Shown piece by piece: positions 7,537 through 16,605 of a stretch of DNA of 47,457 nt (position 1 is the first letter of the stretch; each line of letters starts with the position of its first letter). Position numbers and translations under genes: made by a program. This DNA comes from Cellulosimicrobium cellulans (lineage in GTDB: Bacteria > Actinomycetota > Actinomycetes > Actinomycetales > Cellulomonadaceae). The DNA lies in NCBI RefSeq assembly GCF_001722485.1, contig NZ_LWGL01000009.1, positions 1-47,457 on the forward strand, written 5' to 3'. The notes beneath the pieces are model-generated. The model had not been told where the DNA came from, searched no databases, and saw nothing but the letters and a program-made list of their open reading frames with translations.

Positions 7537-8789
7537 GGTCGACACGCGCACGCCTCGCCGCGGCGGTCCTGGGAACGAGTGCGCGGCTGCCCGACGGGAT
7601 CCGTCGTCCGCTGGAGCGGACCGTGCTCGCCCTCGCCGGCCCGCTCCGGGAGCGGATCGCCTCCGCACTACCGGGTATCGGTGCCGAGCTACCTCTGCCC
7701 GTCGAGGTGCCGGAGGCGCCCGTGCGGTTGTACGTAGCCCCGGCGAACTACGCGGGACAGGGGTTCGCGTGGGCCAGGGCGGTGGAGAAGTACGTGCCAG
7801 GCGCCGCCGCACGCAACATGGCCGCTCCGGGTGATTCCGCGTACGGCTACCAGACCGATTACCTAGTGCCGCGGCTGGCGTACACCTCGTATCCGGGGTG
7901 GTCCGCACGGCAGTGGCGGGCAGTGCGCCGATTCAGCCACGTTCTGGTGGAAGCGGAATTGCTGCTATTCCCCGGACGGGGCGACGGGTCGCTCCTGTCC
8001 GAGGTGGCCTCGTTGCGGCGCGCCGGCCTGCAAGTTGCGACCATCTGCCATGGGAGCGATGTGCGCCCGCCTGCTGTCCACGCCCGGTCGACCCGCTGGT
8101 CGCCGTTCCTGGATCCGGCGTTTCGCGACGTCGAGGCGCTGGAGAGGTCGACCGCCAGGAACCTGCGCACACTGGAGGCGCTGCGCGACCAAGGTGTGCC
8201 CGCTTTCGTCTCAACGCCGGCGCTGCTCGAGTATGTCCCGTGGGCGACATGGTGCCCGGTCGTCGTCGATGTCGAGCAGTGGCGGACGGACGAGGCGCCC
8301 TTGCGACGAGACGTCCCGGTGGTCGTACACGCACCGAGCAAGGGCGTGATGAAGGGTACGTCGCTCATCGAGCCCGAGCTCATCCGTCTTCATCAGGCGG
8401 GGATCATCGAGTACCGGCGTGCCGAGGGTCTCGATCGGCAGCAGATGGTGGAGCTCTATCGGGGAGCGGACATCGTCCTCGACTCCTTCCGCACTGGGAA
8501 CTACGGCGCTGCGACTTGCGAGGCACTCGCCGCAGGACGTCTCGTCATCGCGCGCATCGACGCGCAGGTCCGCGCGACGGCCGAGCGCGCGCGGGGGGCG
8601 AGCCTCCCCGTCGTGGAAGCGGATCCTGAGTCGTTGGGCGGGGTGCTCCAGCGGATCGTCACGAACAGGGGGTACTTCCGGGAAGTGGCCGCTCAGGGCC
8701 CCGAGTTCGTACGCGGACTCCACGACGGCGCCGCGTCCGCACGCGCGCTCGCACCGTTTCTCGCGCGCCCCGCGGGGGATCGACCGTGA
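7533..8789 (+). CDS. GT-B-like glycosyltransferase, first of a tandem paralogous pair
   Basis: The ATG at 7533 overlaps the previous stop (ATGA) and gives 418 aa; an in-frame upstream start would run into the previous gene. The central and C-terminal part reads like a GT4/GT-B transferase: ATICHGSDVRPP (about 168), VVVHAPSKGVMKGT (about 266), QQMVELYRGADIVLD and TGNYGAATCEALAAGRLV, the last at the place of the GT4 E-x7-E motif. The N-terminal half (RLYVAPANYAGQGFAWARAVE) is not one I recognise from a named family. It is strikingly similar to the next gene in both sequence and layout. Donor and acceptor are unknown. Confidence 0.7.
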   Translation: MRSTRARLAAAVLGTSARLPDGIRRPLERTVLALAGPLRERIASALPGIGAELPLPVEVPEAPVRLYVAPANYAGQGFAWARAVEKYVPGAAARNMAAPGDSAYGYQTDYLVPRLAYTSYPGWSARQWRAVRRFSHVLVEAELLLFPGRGDGSLLSEVASLRRAGLQVATICHGSDVRPPAVHARSTRWSPFLDPAFRDVEALERSTARNLRTLEALRDQGVPAFVSTPALLEYVPWATWCPVVVDVEQWRTDEAPLRRDVPVVVHAPSKGVMKGTSLIEPELIRLHQAGIIEYRRAEGLDRQQMVELYRGADIVLDSFRTGNYGAATCEALAAGRLVIARIDAQVRATAERARGASLPVVEADPESLGGVLQRIVTNRGYFREVAAQGPEFVRGLHDGAASARALAPFLARPAGDRP

Positions 8790-10060
8790 GAGTGCTGCTC
8801 CGCCGTTTCCGGGACGCGTTGGTCGACGGTGCGAGGCGTCTGTGGAAATCCGCTCCTGCGAGTTGGAGGATGCGCGCAGTCCGGATGGCCGGACGCCTGC
8901 CGGAGGCGCTCGACGAACGCCTCGTAGCGGCCGCGGCGGGTCGTCCGGTCAGTCGCGTCCCCGCGGTGCAGGTGCCAAGCGCGCCCGTGCGGTTGTACGT
9001 GGCGCCGGCGAACTTCGCGGGGCAGGGGTTCGCATGGGCGCGGGCGGTGGAGGATCACCTGCCGGGAGTCGCGGCGCGGAACATGGCTCCGTTGGGCGGG
9101 GGGCGGTTCTCGTACCCGGCCGACTACTCTGTGCCCGAGTACGTCGCGGCCGGCTCCCGACGGTGGCAGCGCGCGCAGCGTGCGGCGGTCGAGCAGTTCA
9201 CGCACGTGCTCGTGGAAGCGGAGCTGCCGTTGTTCCCGCGTCTGGGTGACGGATCGGTGCTATCGGAGGTCCGCGCGTTGCGTCGGTCCGGTGTCCACGT
9301 GGCAACGATCTGCCACGGCAGTGACATCCGGCCGCCGTCGGTCCATGCCGCGTCGAGTCCGTGGTCGCCCTTCCTGGATCCGAAATTCGGCGATGAGACC
9401 GCGAAGCTCGAGCAGGCGACGTCCCGGAACTTGCGACTTCTCGAGACGTTGCGCGACGAGGGGACGTTCGCGTTCGTCTCTACCCCGGCGCTGCTCGAGT
9501 ACGTGCCGTGGGCATCCTGGTGCCCAGTGGTTGTCGACGTCGAGCGGTGGCGGACGGAAGAGGAGCCGCTGCGACGCCCGGTGCCCGTGGTGGTGCACGC
9601 CCCGAGTAAAGGCGTGATCAAGGGGACGGCGCTCATCGAGCCTGTTCTCTGGCGTCTTCACGAGGAGAAGATCATCGAGTATCGCCAGGCCAAAGGTCTC
9701 GATCATGATCAGATGGTCGACCTGTACCGGAGCGCCGACGTGGTCCTTGACTCGTTCCGAACGGGGAACTACGGAGTCGCGACCTGCGAGGCGCTTGCCG
9801 CGGGGCGTGTTGTGGTCGCGCGTCTCGACGACGGTGTGCGGAGCGCGGCCCGACGGGCGCGAGGAATGGAAATTCCGGTCGTCGAGGCCGATCCCAGCAC
9901 CTTGCGGTCCGTGCTGGAGGACATTCTCCGTGACCGTGATCGGTTTCGTACGCTGGCAGCGCAGGGGCCCGAGTTCGTGCGCGACCTGCACGACGGCGCG
10001 GCTTCCGCTCGTGCGCTCGCCAGCTTTCTCGGTGTGCCGGAGACGGGGCGTTCGACGTGA
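8786..10060 (+). CDS. GT-B-like glycosyltransferase, second of a tandem paralogous pair
   Basis: This 424-aa protein starts at GTG 8786 inside a GTGA overlap. It shares long near-identical blocks with its upstream neighbour: RLYVAPANFAGQGFAWARAVE, ATICHGSDIRPP, FVSTPALLEYVPWA, WCPVVVDVE, VVVHAPSKGV, LDSFRTGNYG and CEALAAGR. The first 60 residues differ most and are rich in Arg and Ala. Tandem duplication followed by divergence is the simple reading, perhaps to add two successive or alternative sugars. It ends the gtrA operon. The following 256-bp gap (10061-10316) holds no convincing gene, only a weak 7-bp hairpin near 10189-10212. Confidence 0.7.
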   Translation: MRVLLRRFRDALVDGARRLWKSAPASWRMRAVRMAGRLPEALDERLVAAAAGRPVSRVPAVQVPSAPVRLYVAPANFAGQGFAWARAVEDHLPGVAARNMAPLGGGRFSYPADYSVPEYVAAGSRRWQRAQRAAVEQFTHVLVEAELPLFPRLGDGSVLSEVRALRRSGVHVATICHGSDIRPPSVHAASSPWSPFLDPKFGDETAKLEQATSRNLRLLETLRDEGTFAFVSTPALLEYVPWASWCPVVVDVERWRTEEEPLRRPVPVVVHAPSKGVIKGTALIEPVLWRLHEEKIIEYRQAKGLDHDQMVDLYRSADVVLDSFRTGNYGVATCEALAAGRVVVARLDDGVRSAARRARGMEIPVVEADPSTLRSVLEDILRDRDRFRTLAAQGPEFVRDLHDGAASARALASFLGVPETGRST

Positions 10061-10316
10061 GGCGTTGGCTCGGAATCGTTGGCGGATCTGCGATGTGAAG
10101 ACACGGGCTGGGCGATGTGGTGACCGGCCGTGCGCGGTGCCGGAAGGTCGAGCCCCGCGCGCTGGCCTCAGTGCGCCCGCTGCGAGGCGGGCTGTGCCGG
10201 CTGGGACAGCCCCCGCTTCTCGACCGATCCGCCGCGGGACGTGCACTCTCACTAGGTCGCCGCTCGACGCGTGGCAAGATGACTGCCAGCACCCGTCCGA
10301 CCACAGGAACCCCTGA

Positions 10317-12122
10317 GTGACACTCATCTGGCGCATTCTGCGCGACCTCTTTCCGCTGCTGCCGGCCTCGGCGCGCCGCTTCGTGGTGGTGTACGTCGCC
10401 GCCACCTCGTGGCTGGCGCTCCTGGACATCGCGGCGCTCGCGCTCCTCGCCGCCGTGCTGGCACCGATGGTGCAGGGCGAGGCGCTCGACCTCCCGCTGG
10501 TCGGCCGCGTCGCGGCAAGCGGCTACGTCACGATCCTTGCGGTCGTCACCCTCCTCGTGGTGCTCAAGGGAGTCCTCGCACTCATGCTGCAGCGTGCGGC
10601 GACGCAGCGCTTCGCCCGCTATGAGCTGGCGATCGGTGACCAGCTGTTTGACGCCTACATCAGGGCACCGTGGACGGAGCGGCTCCAACGCAGCACGGCG
10701 CAGCTCGTCCGCCTCGCGGACGTCGGCATCGGCAACGTGACGACCGGCTTTCTACTCCCCGTGATCGGCCTGCCCGCGCAGATCACCACGTTCGTCGCGG
10801 TGCTGGGGGTGCTCGTGGTTGCGGCGCCCCTGACGGCGGCCATCACCCTCGTCTATCTCGGGCTCGTCGGAGCCGCGCTTTACCTGGGGGTCTCTCGGCG
10901 TGCCGTCCGAGCCGGGCGCGTCAACCGCGACGTCTCGTTCCGTGTCGCGAGCCTCATGACGGAAATGATGGGAGCGCTCAAGGAGATCACCCTCCGGGAC
11001 AAGGCGTCTGACGTCGCCCGGGTCGTCCACGACCACCGGACGCACTCCACCGACGCTCGCGCGAACATCGCGTTCCTCGGCACGGTCCCGCGCTACGTTC
11101 TCGAGACCGCGCTCGTCCTGGGATTCGTCGTGGTCGGCGGGGTCTCCTACCTCACGGAAGGGCCGGCGGGTGCCTTCGGCGCGATCGCACTCTTCGGCGT
11201 CGCCGGCTTCCGCATGATCCCGTCCATCACGGCGTTCCAAGGCGTGATGACGCAGACGTCCGCCAATGCCCCCCACGTCACGGCGGTGATCGCTGACATC
11301 CACGCCGCCGAGCGCTACGTAGCCCATGCGGAGGTGCTCGGGCGCGACCCGATCGAGGGCTCGACACGCCTCCTCGAGCTCAAGGACGTGGGGTTCTCCT
11401 ACCCGGGCACGGAGGTCCGAGCCGTCCATCATGTCGACCTGGCCATCCCGCTCGGGAGCTCGGTTGCGCTGGTGGGGCAGTCGGGAGCGGGGAAGTCGAC
11501 CCTGGTCGATCTCCTGCTCGGGCTGCTGACGCCGTCGGAAGGGCGCATCGAGCTCGACGGGCGTCCCCTTACCGACGTGCTGAAGGCCTGGCGCTCCCGG
11601 GTCGGGTACGTGCCGCAGGAGGTGGCCCTCTTCGACGCGACTGTCGCCCAGAACGTGGCGCTCACCTGGGGCGATGACGTCGACCACGACCGCGTCCGTG
11701 AGGCGTTGCGACGCGCGCAGCTGCTCGATGTGGTCGAGTCGCGCGCGGGCGGTCTGGATGCGCGGATCGGTGACCGGGGGCTGGCGCTGTCCGGCGGGCA
11801 GCGCCAACGACTCGGCATCGCGCGGGCACTCTACGTCGACCCCCTCGTCCTGGTGCTCGACGAGGCCACGAGCGCGCTGGACACGAAGACGGAGGCCGAC
11901 GTCGCGGCCGCGATCGCCGAGCTCAAGGGGGAAGTCACGGTGATCTCGGTCGCACATCGTCTCTCGACGATCCGGCACAGTGACATGGTCTGCTTCATGA
12001 AAGGCGGGACTGTCGCGGCCCGAGGGACGTTCGACGAGCTGGTGCGGACGGTGCCGGAGTTCGCCACCCAGGCGATGCTCGCCGGTCTAGCGGGCGACCG
12101 GTCGAAGGGATTCGTCGCGTGA
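10317..12122 (+). CDS. ABC exporter (TMD-NBD fusion), lipid-linked oligosaccharide flippase type
   Basis: This 601-aa half-transporter has about six membrane helices in residues 15-315 and a nucleotide-binding domain after about 350. Walker A GQSGAGKST lies near 387, the signature LSGGQRQR near 491, Walker B VLVLDEATSALD near 511 and the H-loop VAHRLS near 544. It would work as a homodimer. Its size and its place next to glycosyltransferases match the PglK/MsbA-like group that flips undecaprenyl-linked oligosaccharides, though a lipid or drug substrate is not excluded. GTG 10317 follows the RBS aggaa. The next GT2 overlaps by 4 nt, so transport and assembly genes are co-transcribed. Confidence 0.85.
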   Translation: MTLIWRILRDLFPLLPASARRFVVVYVAATSWLALLDIAALALLAAVLAPMVQGEALDLPLVGRVAASGYVTILAVVTLLVVLKGVLALMLQRAATQRFARYELAIGDQLFDAYIRAPWTERLQRSTAQLVRLADVGIGNVTTGFLLPVIGLPAQITTFVAVLGVLVVAAPLTAAITLVYLGLVGAALYLGVSRRAVRAGRVNRDVSFRVASLMTEMMGALKEITLRDKASDVARVVHDHRTHSTDARANIAFLGTVPRYVLETALVLGFVVVGGVSYLTEGPAGAFGAIALFGVAGFRMIPSITAFQGVMTQTSANAPHVTAVIADIHAAERYVAHAEVLGRDPIEGSTRLLELKDVGFSYPGTEVRAVHHVDLAIPLGSSVALVGQSGAGKSTLVDLLLGLLTPSEGRIELDGRPLTDVLKAWRSRVGYVPQEVALFDATVAQNVALTWGDDVDHDRVREALRRAQLLDVVESRAGGLDARIGDRGLALSGGQRQRLGIARALYVDPLVLVLDEATSALDTKTEADVAAAIAELKGEVTVISVAHRLSTIRHSDMVCFMKGGTVAARGTFDELVRTVPEFATQAMLAGLAGDRSKGFVA

Positions 12123-13174
12123 CGCCGGAGATCGATGTCGTCATCGCGCTGCACAACCTGGCCCGCCCGATCGAGAGGGCGGTCGCCTCGGCGCGGTCCG
12201 AGGTGTCCCGGGTCACCGTGGTCTGCCACGGCATCTCCGCCGAACCCGTGGCCGAGCGGCTCCATGAGGCCGGTGCGCTGGGTGAGGACGTGCGGCTGGT
12301 CGAGTTCGCCGACGGTCACCGGAGCCCGTCGGGGCCTTTCAACCACGGGATGCGGATCGCGACGGCCGACCTCATCACCATCATGGGATCGGACGACTGG
12401 TACGAGCCCGGAGCTCTCGCGGCCTGGCTCGCTGCGGCGAAAGACGGGGCTGACGTGGTACTTGGACCGCTGCGTCACCAGTCGGGTGAACCGGTCCGGG
12501 CACCCTTGGCGCGCCCTCTCCGGCGGCGCGCGCTCGACCCGGTCCGGGACCGCGTCTCGTACCGGACGGCGCCGCTCGCGCTGTTCCGGCGGAGGTTGCT
12601 CGACGACCTGGGGTTGGAGCTTGTCCCCGAGCGTCCGTCCGGCGGCGACCTCGAGTTCGGCATCCGCCTCTGGACGGGCGCGCGTCGCCTCGACCTGGCT
12701 CGCAGAGCACCTGCGTACGTCATCGGTGCCGACGCCCGCGACCGTACGACGGGTGCCGTTCGGCCCATCGCGGTCGAGATGGCTCCGCTCGTCCACCTGC
12801 TTGGGCGCGACTGGTTCCGGGACTTGCCTGTAGCGACCCGGCGCGCCGTCGCGATCAAACTGCTTCGTGTCCACGTCCTCGATGGCGTGGCTCGACGTCA
12901 AGACCACACCTGGACGACCGAGGACGCTGCACGGCTTGCCGCGACGGTCGATCTGCTCTGCAAGACCGCGCCCGATATCGAGGAGCCGTTCTCCGTCGCG
13001 GATCGCGCAGTGCTCGATGCCGCACGGAGCGGCGCGCCCGACACGCTTATCGCGGCCGCCCGCGCACGGACCTCTGCCGGGCGCTGGGCGCAGCTCCGCA
13101 CCCGGCGGTGGCGCGACACGCTGGACCGCGAAAGCACGCTGCGTCGCTACGGCGTCTATGCACTGTCCCGTTGA
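12119..13174 (+). CDS. GT2-type glycosyltransferase (paralogue of the gene at 17718)
   Basis: This 351-aa protein begins at GTG 12119 in a GTGA overlap. The GT-A part has IDVVIALHN at the start and a metal-binding MGSDDWYEPGA near residue 83, preceded by GPFNHGM. The region beyond residue 200 is mostly helical and carries KLLRVHVLDGV. The sequence order SP-x-GPFNHG, GSDD, LDPVRDR, YRTAPLAL and KLLRVHV recurs in the gene at 17718, so the two are paralogues. Substrates are unknown. It is likely a cytoplasmic enzyme acting on the glycan carried by the upstream ABC flippase. Confidence 0.75.
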   Translation: MTPEIDVVIALHNLARPIERAVASARSEVSRVTVVCHGISAEPVAERLHEAGALGEDVRLVEFADGHRSPSGPFNHGMRIATADLITIMGSDDWYEPGALAAWLAAAKDGADVVLGPLRHQSGEPVRAPLARPLRRRALDPVRDRVSYRTAPLALFRRRLLDDLGLELVPERPSGGDLEFGIRLWTGARRLDLARRAPAYVIGADARDRTTGAVRPIAVEMAPLVHLLGRDWFRDLPVATRRAVAIKLLRVHVLDGVARRQDHTWTTEDAARLAATVDLLCKTAPDIEEPFSVADRAVLDAARSGAPDTLIAAARARTSAGRWAQLRTRRWRDTLDRESTLRRYGVYALSR

Positions 13175-13193
13175 CGACTCCTCGAGGAGCTCG

Positions 13194-14327
13194 ATGGCCA
13201 CCCGACCTCGCATGTTGATCCTCGCCTTCTCGCCGTTGGCGGGCGACGCTCGCGTGCTCAAGCAAATCCGGCACTTTGCCGCGTCCTACGACGTCACGAC
13301 GTGTGGTTACGGCCCGCGCCCGCTCAAGGGCGTGGAGCATCTGGAGCTGCCTGCGCACGCGCGCAACCGCCTCGACGGGCGGCTGGTCACAACGCGCGTG
13401 TACCCGCTCGTCCATCGCGCCATCCCGGCCGTGCGGGCGGCGCGCACCCTCTTGGCCGGGCGGCGCTTCGACGTCGTGATCGCGAACGACCTGGAAACCG
13501 CGCCCATCGCGTTCGACGTCGCCGCGCCTGAACGCGTCCTCGTCGACCTGCACGAGTACTTCCCGCGCCTTCATGAAGACGACGCAGCCTGGATGCGGCG
13601 TATCGCGCCCTATCAGCGGTGGCTCACACGCCGTTTTGCAGCGCGGGCCGGCGCGGTCACCACGGTGAGCCATGGACTCGCCGACTCCTACCGGGATGAG
13701 CTCGGGCTCGAGTGCAGGGTGGTGACCAACGCTGCGCCCTACGCCGACCTGTCGCCCCGGCCGGTCGAGCGTCCCGTACGGCTCGTGCATAGCGGAGCGT
13801 GCCTTCGGAGCCGGAACCTCATGCTCATGCTCGACGCCGTCGAGTCGGCGTCAACCGACGTCACGCTGGACCTCTACCTCACGCCGAACCATCCGGACTA
13901 CCTCGAGGAGCTGCGGTCGCGCGCGGCGACAATCCCTGGGGTCACGGTCCGGGAACCCGTCCCATACGATTCCCTCGTCCGGAGGCTCAACGAGTACGAC
14001 GTCGGGGTGTTCGTGCTTCCGCCGGTGACCGCCAGCTACGCGTCTGCGCTCCCGAACAAGTTCTTCGACTTCGTGCAGGCCCGTCTTGGTTTGGTCGTCG
14101 GCCCCACTCCAGAGATGGCCTCACTCGTGCGCGACCTTGCCCTGGGAGTCGTTACGGACGACTTCTCTGCGGTTGCCCTGAGCGACGCGATCGACCGCCT
14201 CGACCCCGACTCAGTCGCCACGTTCAAGGCGCGGTCGAATGCGTCCGCGCGTCCACTGGCTGCTGACGCTCAGATTGCAGTCTGGGACGAGATCGTCGGA
14301 CGACTGGCCGGACCTAGCGCCGCATGA
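13194..14327 (+). CDS. GT4-like glycosyltransferase, first of a tandem pair
   Basis: ATG 13194 has the RBS gaggagc 3-9 nt before it, though a second ATG 12 nt later is possible; this gives 377 aa. The protein has a GT-B layout: ILAFSPLAGDARVLKQIRH at the start, VIANDLETAP (about 98), LVDLHEYFPR (about 116), then a C-terminal domain with VRLVHSGACLRSRN, DVGVFVLPPV and LPNKFFDFVQARLG. The last motif is in the place of the donor-binding E-x7-E region. It is clearly paralogous with the next gene. The function is likely a sugar transfer in assembly of the surface glycan; the sugar is unknown. Confidence 0.78.
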   Translation: MATRPRMLILAFSPLAGDARVLKQIRHFAASYDVTTCGYGPRPLKGVEHLELPAHARNRLDGRLVTTRVYPLVHRAIPAVRAARTLLAGRRFDVVIANDLETAPIAFDVAAPERVLVDLHEYFPRLHEDDAAWMRRIAPYQRWLTRRFAARAGAVTTVSHGLADSYRDELGLECRVVTNAAPYADLSPRPVERPVRLVHSGACLRSRNLMLMLDAVESASTDVTLDLYLTPNHPDYLEELRSRAATIPGVTVREPVPYDSLVRRLNEYDVGVFVLPPVTASYASALPNKFFDFVQARLGLVVGPTPEMASLVRDLALGVVTDDFSAVALSDAIDRLDPDSVATFKARSNASARPLAADAQIAVWDEIVGRLAGPSAA

Positions 14328-15457
14328 GCGAGCGTCCCTCCGTCCTCGTCCTGTCCTTCTCGCGTATCGCGTCGGACGCGCGCGTGCTCAAGCAGGTCCG
14401 CCTGCTCGCGGAGCGGTACGCCGTCACCACCTGCGGCTACGGGCCTGCCCCGGAGGGTGTGGCCGAGCACGTCGAGGTCCCCGAGGACCGGCAGGCCTGG
14501 GTCAAGGACCCGAGATGGTTGATGCTCCGTCGCTACCGCCGCGTCTACGCCGCCAACCTCGCGGTCTCCTGGACCCGTGACCGGCTCCCCGTCGGGGCCT
14601 ACGACGTGGTCGTCGCGAACGACATCGAGGCCGTGCCGCTGGCGTTGGAGCTCCGTCCGCGTGGCGGGGTGCACGCAGACCTCCACGAGTACGCCCCTGG
14701 ACAGAACACCGAGCTGCGACGATGGCGATGGTTCGTCGCACCGTACCTGCGGTGGCTCGTCCGCACGTCCGTGCCGCGTGCCGACTCCGTGACCACCGTG
14801 GGGCCGGTGCTCGCGCGGCGGTATGCCGCTGAGCTGGGCATCGAGGTGGGGGTCGTCGTGAACGCGACGCCTCTTGCGTCCCTGGCGCCGCGCGCGACGT
14901 CCGCGCCGATACGGCTGGTCCACAGCGGCATCGCCCAGCGCAACCGGTCGCTGGAGATCACGATCGACGCGGTGGAGGCGAGCACCTCGGACGTCCGGCT
15001 GGACCTGTACCTCGTCCCAAACGACCCGGCGTACACGCGCGAGCTCGAGGAGCGGGCAGCGGGCTCAGCGCGCGTCCGGGTTCTTCCTCCCGTCCCGTAC
15101 GACGAACTCGTCACGACGCTCCACGACTACGACGTCGGCGTCTTCGTCTTGCCCCCGGTGAACGCGAACTATGCGGCCGCGCTCCCCAACAAGCTCTTCG
15201 ACTTCGTGCAGGCACGCCTCGGTGTGGTCGTAGGCCCGTCTCCCGAGATGGCCTCGGTGGTTCGCGAGCACGCGCTTGGGGTTGTCACCGAGGACTTCAC
15301 GGTCGCCTCCCTGACGGCCGCCCTCGACGCGCTGACGACGGAGCGTGTCGACTCATGGCGCCACGCGGCCGACCACGCCGCGAACGAGCTGTCGGCAGAG
15401 GTCCAGTCCCGTCCCTGGCTCGACGCGGTCGACCGTCTCTCCGCGCGAGCGCGCTGA
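14324..15457 (+). CDS. GT4-like glycosyltransferase, second of a tandem pair
   Basis: This 377-aa protein starts at ATG 14324 in an ATGA overlap and is the same length as its upstream paralogue. Shared blocks include SDARVLKQVR, TTCGYGP, VVANDIEA, ADLHEYAPG, DVGVFVLPPV, ALPNKLFDFVQARLGV and SPEMASVV. It is the last gene of the ABC-flippase operon and meets wecB tail to tail 43 bp later. A tandem duplication of GT4 genes mirrors the tandem pair at 7533-10060 and suggests two similar linkages in the polymer. Confidence 0.78.
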   Translation: MSERPSVLVLSFSRIASDARVLKQVRLLAERYAVTTCGYGPAPEGVAEHVEVPEDRQAWVKDPRWLMLRRYRRVYAANLAVSWTRDRLPVGAYDVVVANDIEAVPLALELRPRGGVHADLHEYAPGQNTELRRWRWFVAPYLRWLVRTSVPRADSVTTVGPVLARRYAAELGIEVGVVVNATPLASLAPRATSAPIRLVHSGIAQRNRSLEITIDAVEASTSDVRLDLYLVPNDPAYTRELEERAAGSARVRVLPPVPYDELVTTLHDYDVGVFVLPPVNANYAAALPNKLFDFVQARLGVVVGPSPEMASVVREHALGVVTEDFTVASLTAALDALTTERVDSWRHAADHAANELSAEVQSRPWLDAVDRLSARAR

Positions 15458-15500
15458 CCCTCCGGCGACCCGACCGGCCGGGCGCTTCGCGTCGCGGGCA

Positions 15501-16565
15501 TCAGCCGGCGTCGACGAGCGTGGCGATCACGCGGGTGGCAGCGTTGCCGTCCCCGTAGGGTGCCTCGTCGGTCGGCACGGGAGCCGGCCGGCCGACGACG
15601 GCAGGGATCGTGGCGGCGTCAGGCGCGAGCGCGTTCCACCCCAGTTCCACGGTCTCGACCCACTCCGTCTCGGTGCGCAGGGTCGTGCACGGCACGCGCA
15701 GCAGGAATGCTTCTTTCTGGAGGCCACCCGAGTCGGTCACGACGCCGGCGCTCGCCAGCGCTGCGGCGACGAGGTCCGGGTAGGCGAGCGGTGCCCGTGG
15801 CTGCAGCGCGCCCTGCGCGAGATCGATGCCGTGCTCGGCCGCACGCGCGGCGACACGGGGGTGCGTAAGCAGCAGGACCGGCCGGTCGAGCCCGGCAAGC
15901 CCGGCGACGACGTCTCGCAGACGGCCCGGATCGTCCGTGTTCTCCGCCCGATGGATCGTGGCGAGGTAGTAGCCGCCCGGTTCGACGCCTGCTTCCGCGA
16001 GCACTGCGGCAGGGGTGCTCGCGGCCACGTCGCGCACCTGCAGGAGGACGTCCGTCATCACGTCCCCGACGAGGACCGACCGTCCTCCGAGCCCCTCGGC
16101 GGCGAGGTGCTCCATCGCGACCTGGGTGGGTGCGAGGCAGAGGTCGGCCGCGTGGTCCGTCAGGACGCGGTTGTGTTCCTCGGGCATCCGCCGGTTGAAC
16201 GACCGCAGGCCGGCCTCGAGGTGCGCGACCCGGCGGTGCAGCTTCACGGCGCTCACCGCAGCCGCGAGCGTCGAGTTCGTGTCTCCGTAGGCGAGGACCC
16301 AGTCGGGACGGTGCGCGTCGAGCACGGCGTCGAGCGCGCCGAGGATGGCACCGGTCTGCACACCGTGTGAACCCGACCCGACGCCGAGGTGGACGTCCGG
16401 TTCGGGGATGCTGAGATCGCGGAAGAAGACGTCGGACAACATTGGGTCGTAGTGCTGCCCGGTGTGCACGATGACGTGCTCGACGTCGGCCTCCGCCGCC
16501 GCCCTCGCGATCGGTGCAAGCTTGACGAACTGGGGGCGCGCGCCCACCACGCTGAGGACCTTCAC
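15501..16565 (-). CDS. wecB: Non-hydrolysing UDP-N-acetylglucosamine 2-epimerase
   Basis: This 354-aa protein starts at GTG 16565 (VKVLSVVGARPQFVK). A longer frame upstream would run into the divergent GT4 gene and adds 33 residues that do not match the family. Family features are GARPQFVKLAPI (about 8-19), HTGQHYD, YGDTNST (about 90), HLEAGLRS, the catalytic-region TIHRAENTDD, LLTHPR and DSGGLQKEA near the C-terminus. The enzyme interconverts UDP-GlcNAc and UDP-ManNAc. A dehydrogenase of the WecC type lies at 19968, so the likely end product is UDP-ManNAcA. The start sits 9 nt from a TAGGCT -10 element, which points to a leaderless mRNA. Confidence 0.92.
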   Translation of the reverse strand: MKVLSVVGARPQFVKLAPIARAAAEADVEHVIVHTGQHYDPMLSDVFFRDLSIPEPDVHLGVGSGSHGVQTGAILGALDAVLDAHRPDWVLAYGDTNSTLAAAVSAVKLHRRVAHLEAGLRSFNRRMPEEHNRVLTDHAADLCLAPTQVAMEHLAAEGLGGRSVLVGDVMTDVLLQVRDVAASTPAAVLAEAGVEPGGYYLATIHRAENTDDPGRLRDVVAGLAGLDRPVLLLTHPRVAARAAEHGIDLAQGALQPRAPLAYPDLVAAALASAGVVTDSGGLQKEAFLLRVPCTTLRTETEWVETVELGWNALAPDAATIPAVVGRPAPVPTDEAPYGDGNAATRVIATLVDAG

Positions 16566-16573
16566 GGGCGACG

Positions 16574-16579
16574 AGCCTA
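16574..16579 (-). promoter_or_regulatory. -10 element giving a leaderless wecB mRNA
   Basis: TAGGCT on the minus strand ends 8 nt before the wecB GTG at 16565. RNA polymerase would start at about 16565-16567, at or next to the start codon, so the mRNA would lack an RBS. Confidence 0.55.
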
Positions 16580-16593
16580 GTCGTCCGCGCTGG

Positions 16594-16599
16594 TAGGTT
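16594..16599 (+). promoter_or_regulatory. -10 element giving a leaderless GT4 mRNA
   Basis: TAGGTT ends 6 nt before the GTG at 16606, the usual distance from -10 to transcription start. It faces away from the wecB -10, and the two elements are only 14 bp apart, so the two promoters share their core DNA. Confidence 0.55.
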
Positions 16600-16605
16600 G
16601 CCGGG

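Noticed and set aside
10189-10212. Hairpin gggctgt/acagccc after the tandem GT pair
   Set aside because: A 7-bp stem with a 10-nt loop is too weak to call as a terminator at this GC content.
10117-10320. 67-aa frame in the gap before the ABC exporter
   Set aside because: It has no RBS or family resemblance and an Arg-rich shadow-like composition; the gap more likely holds a promoter.
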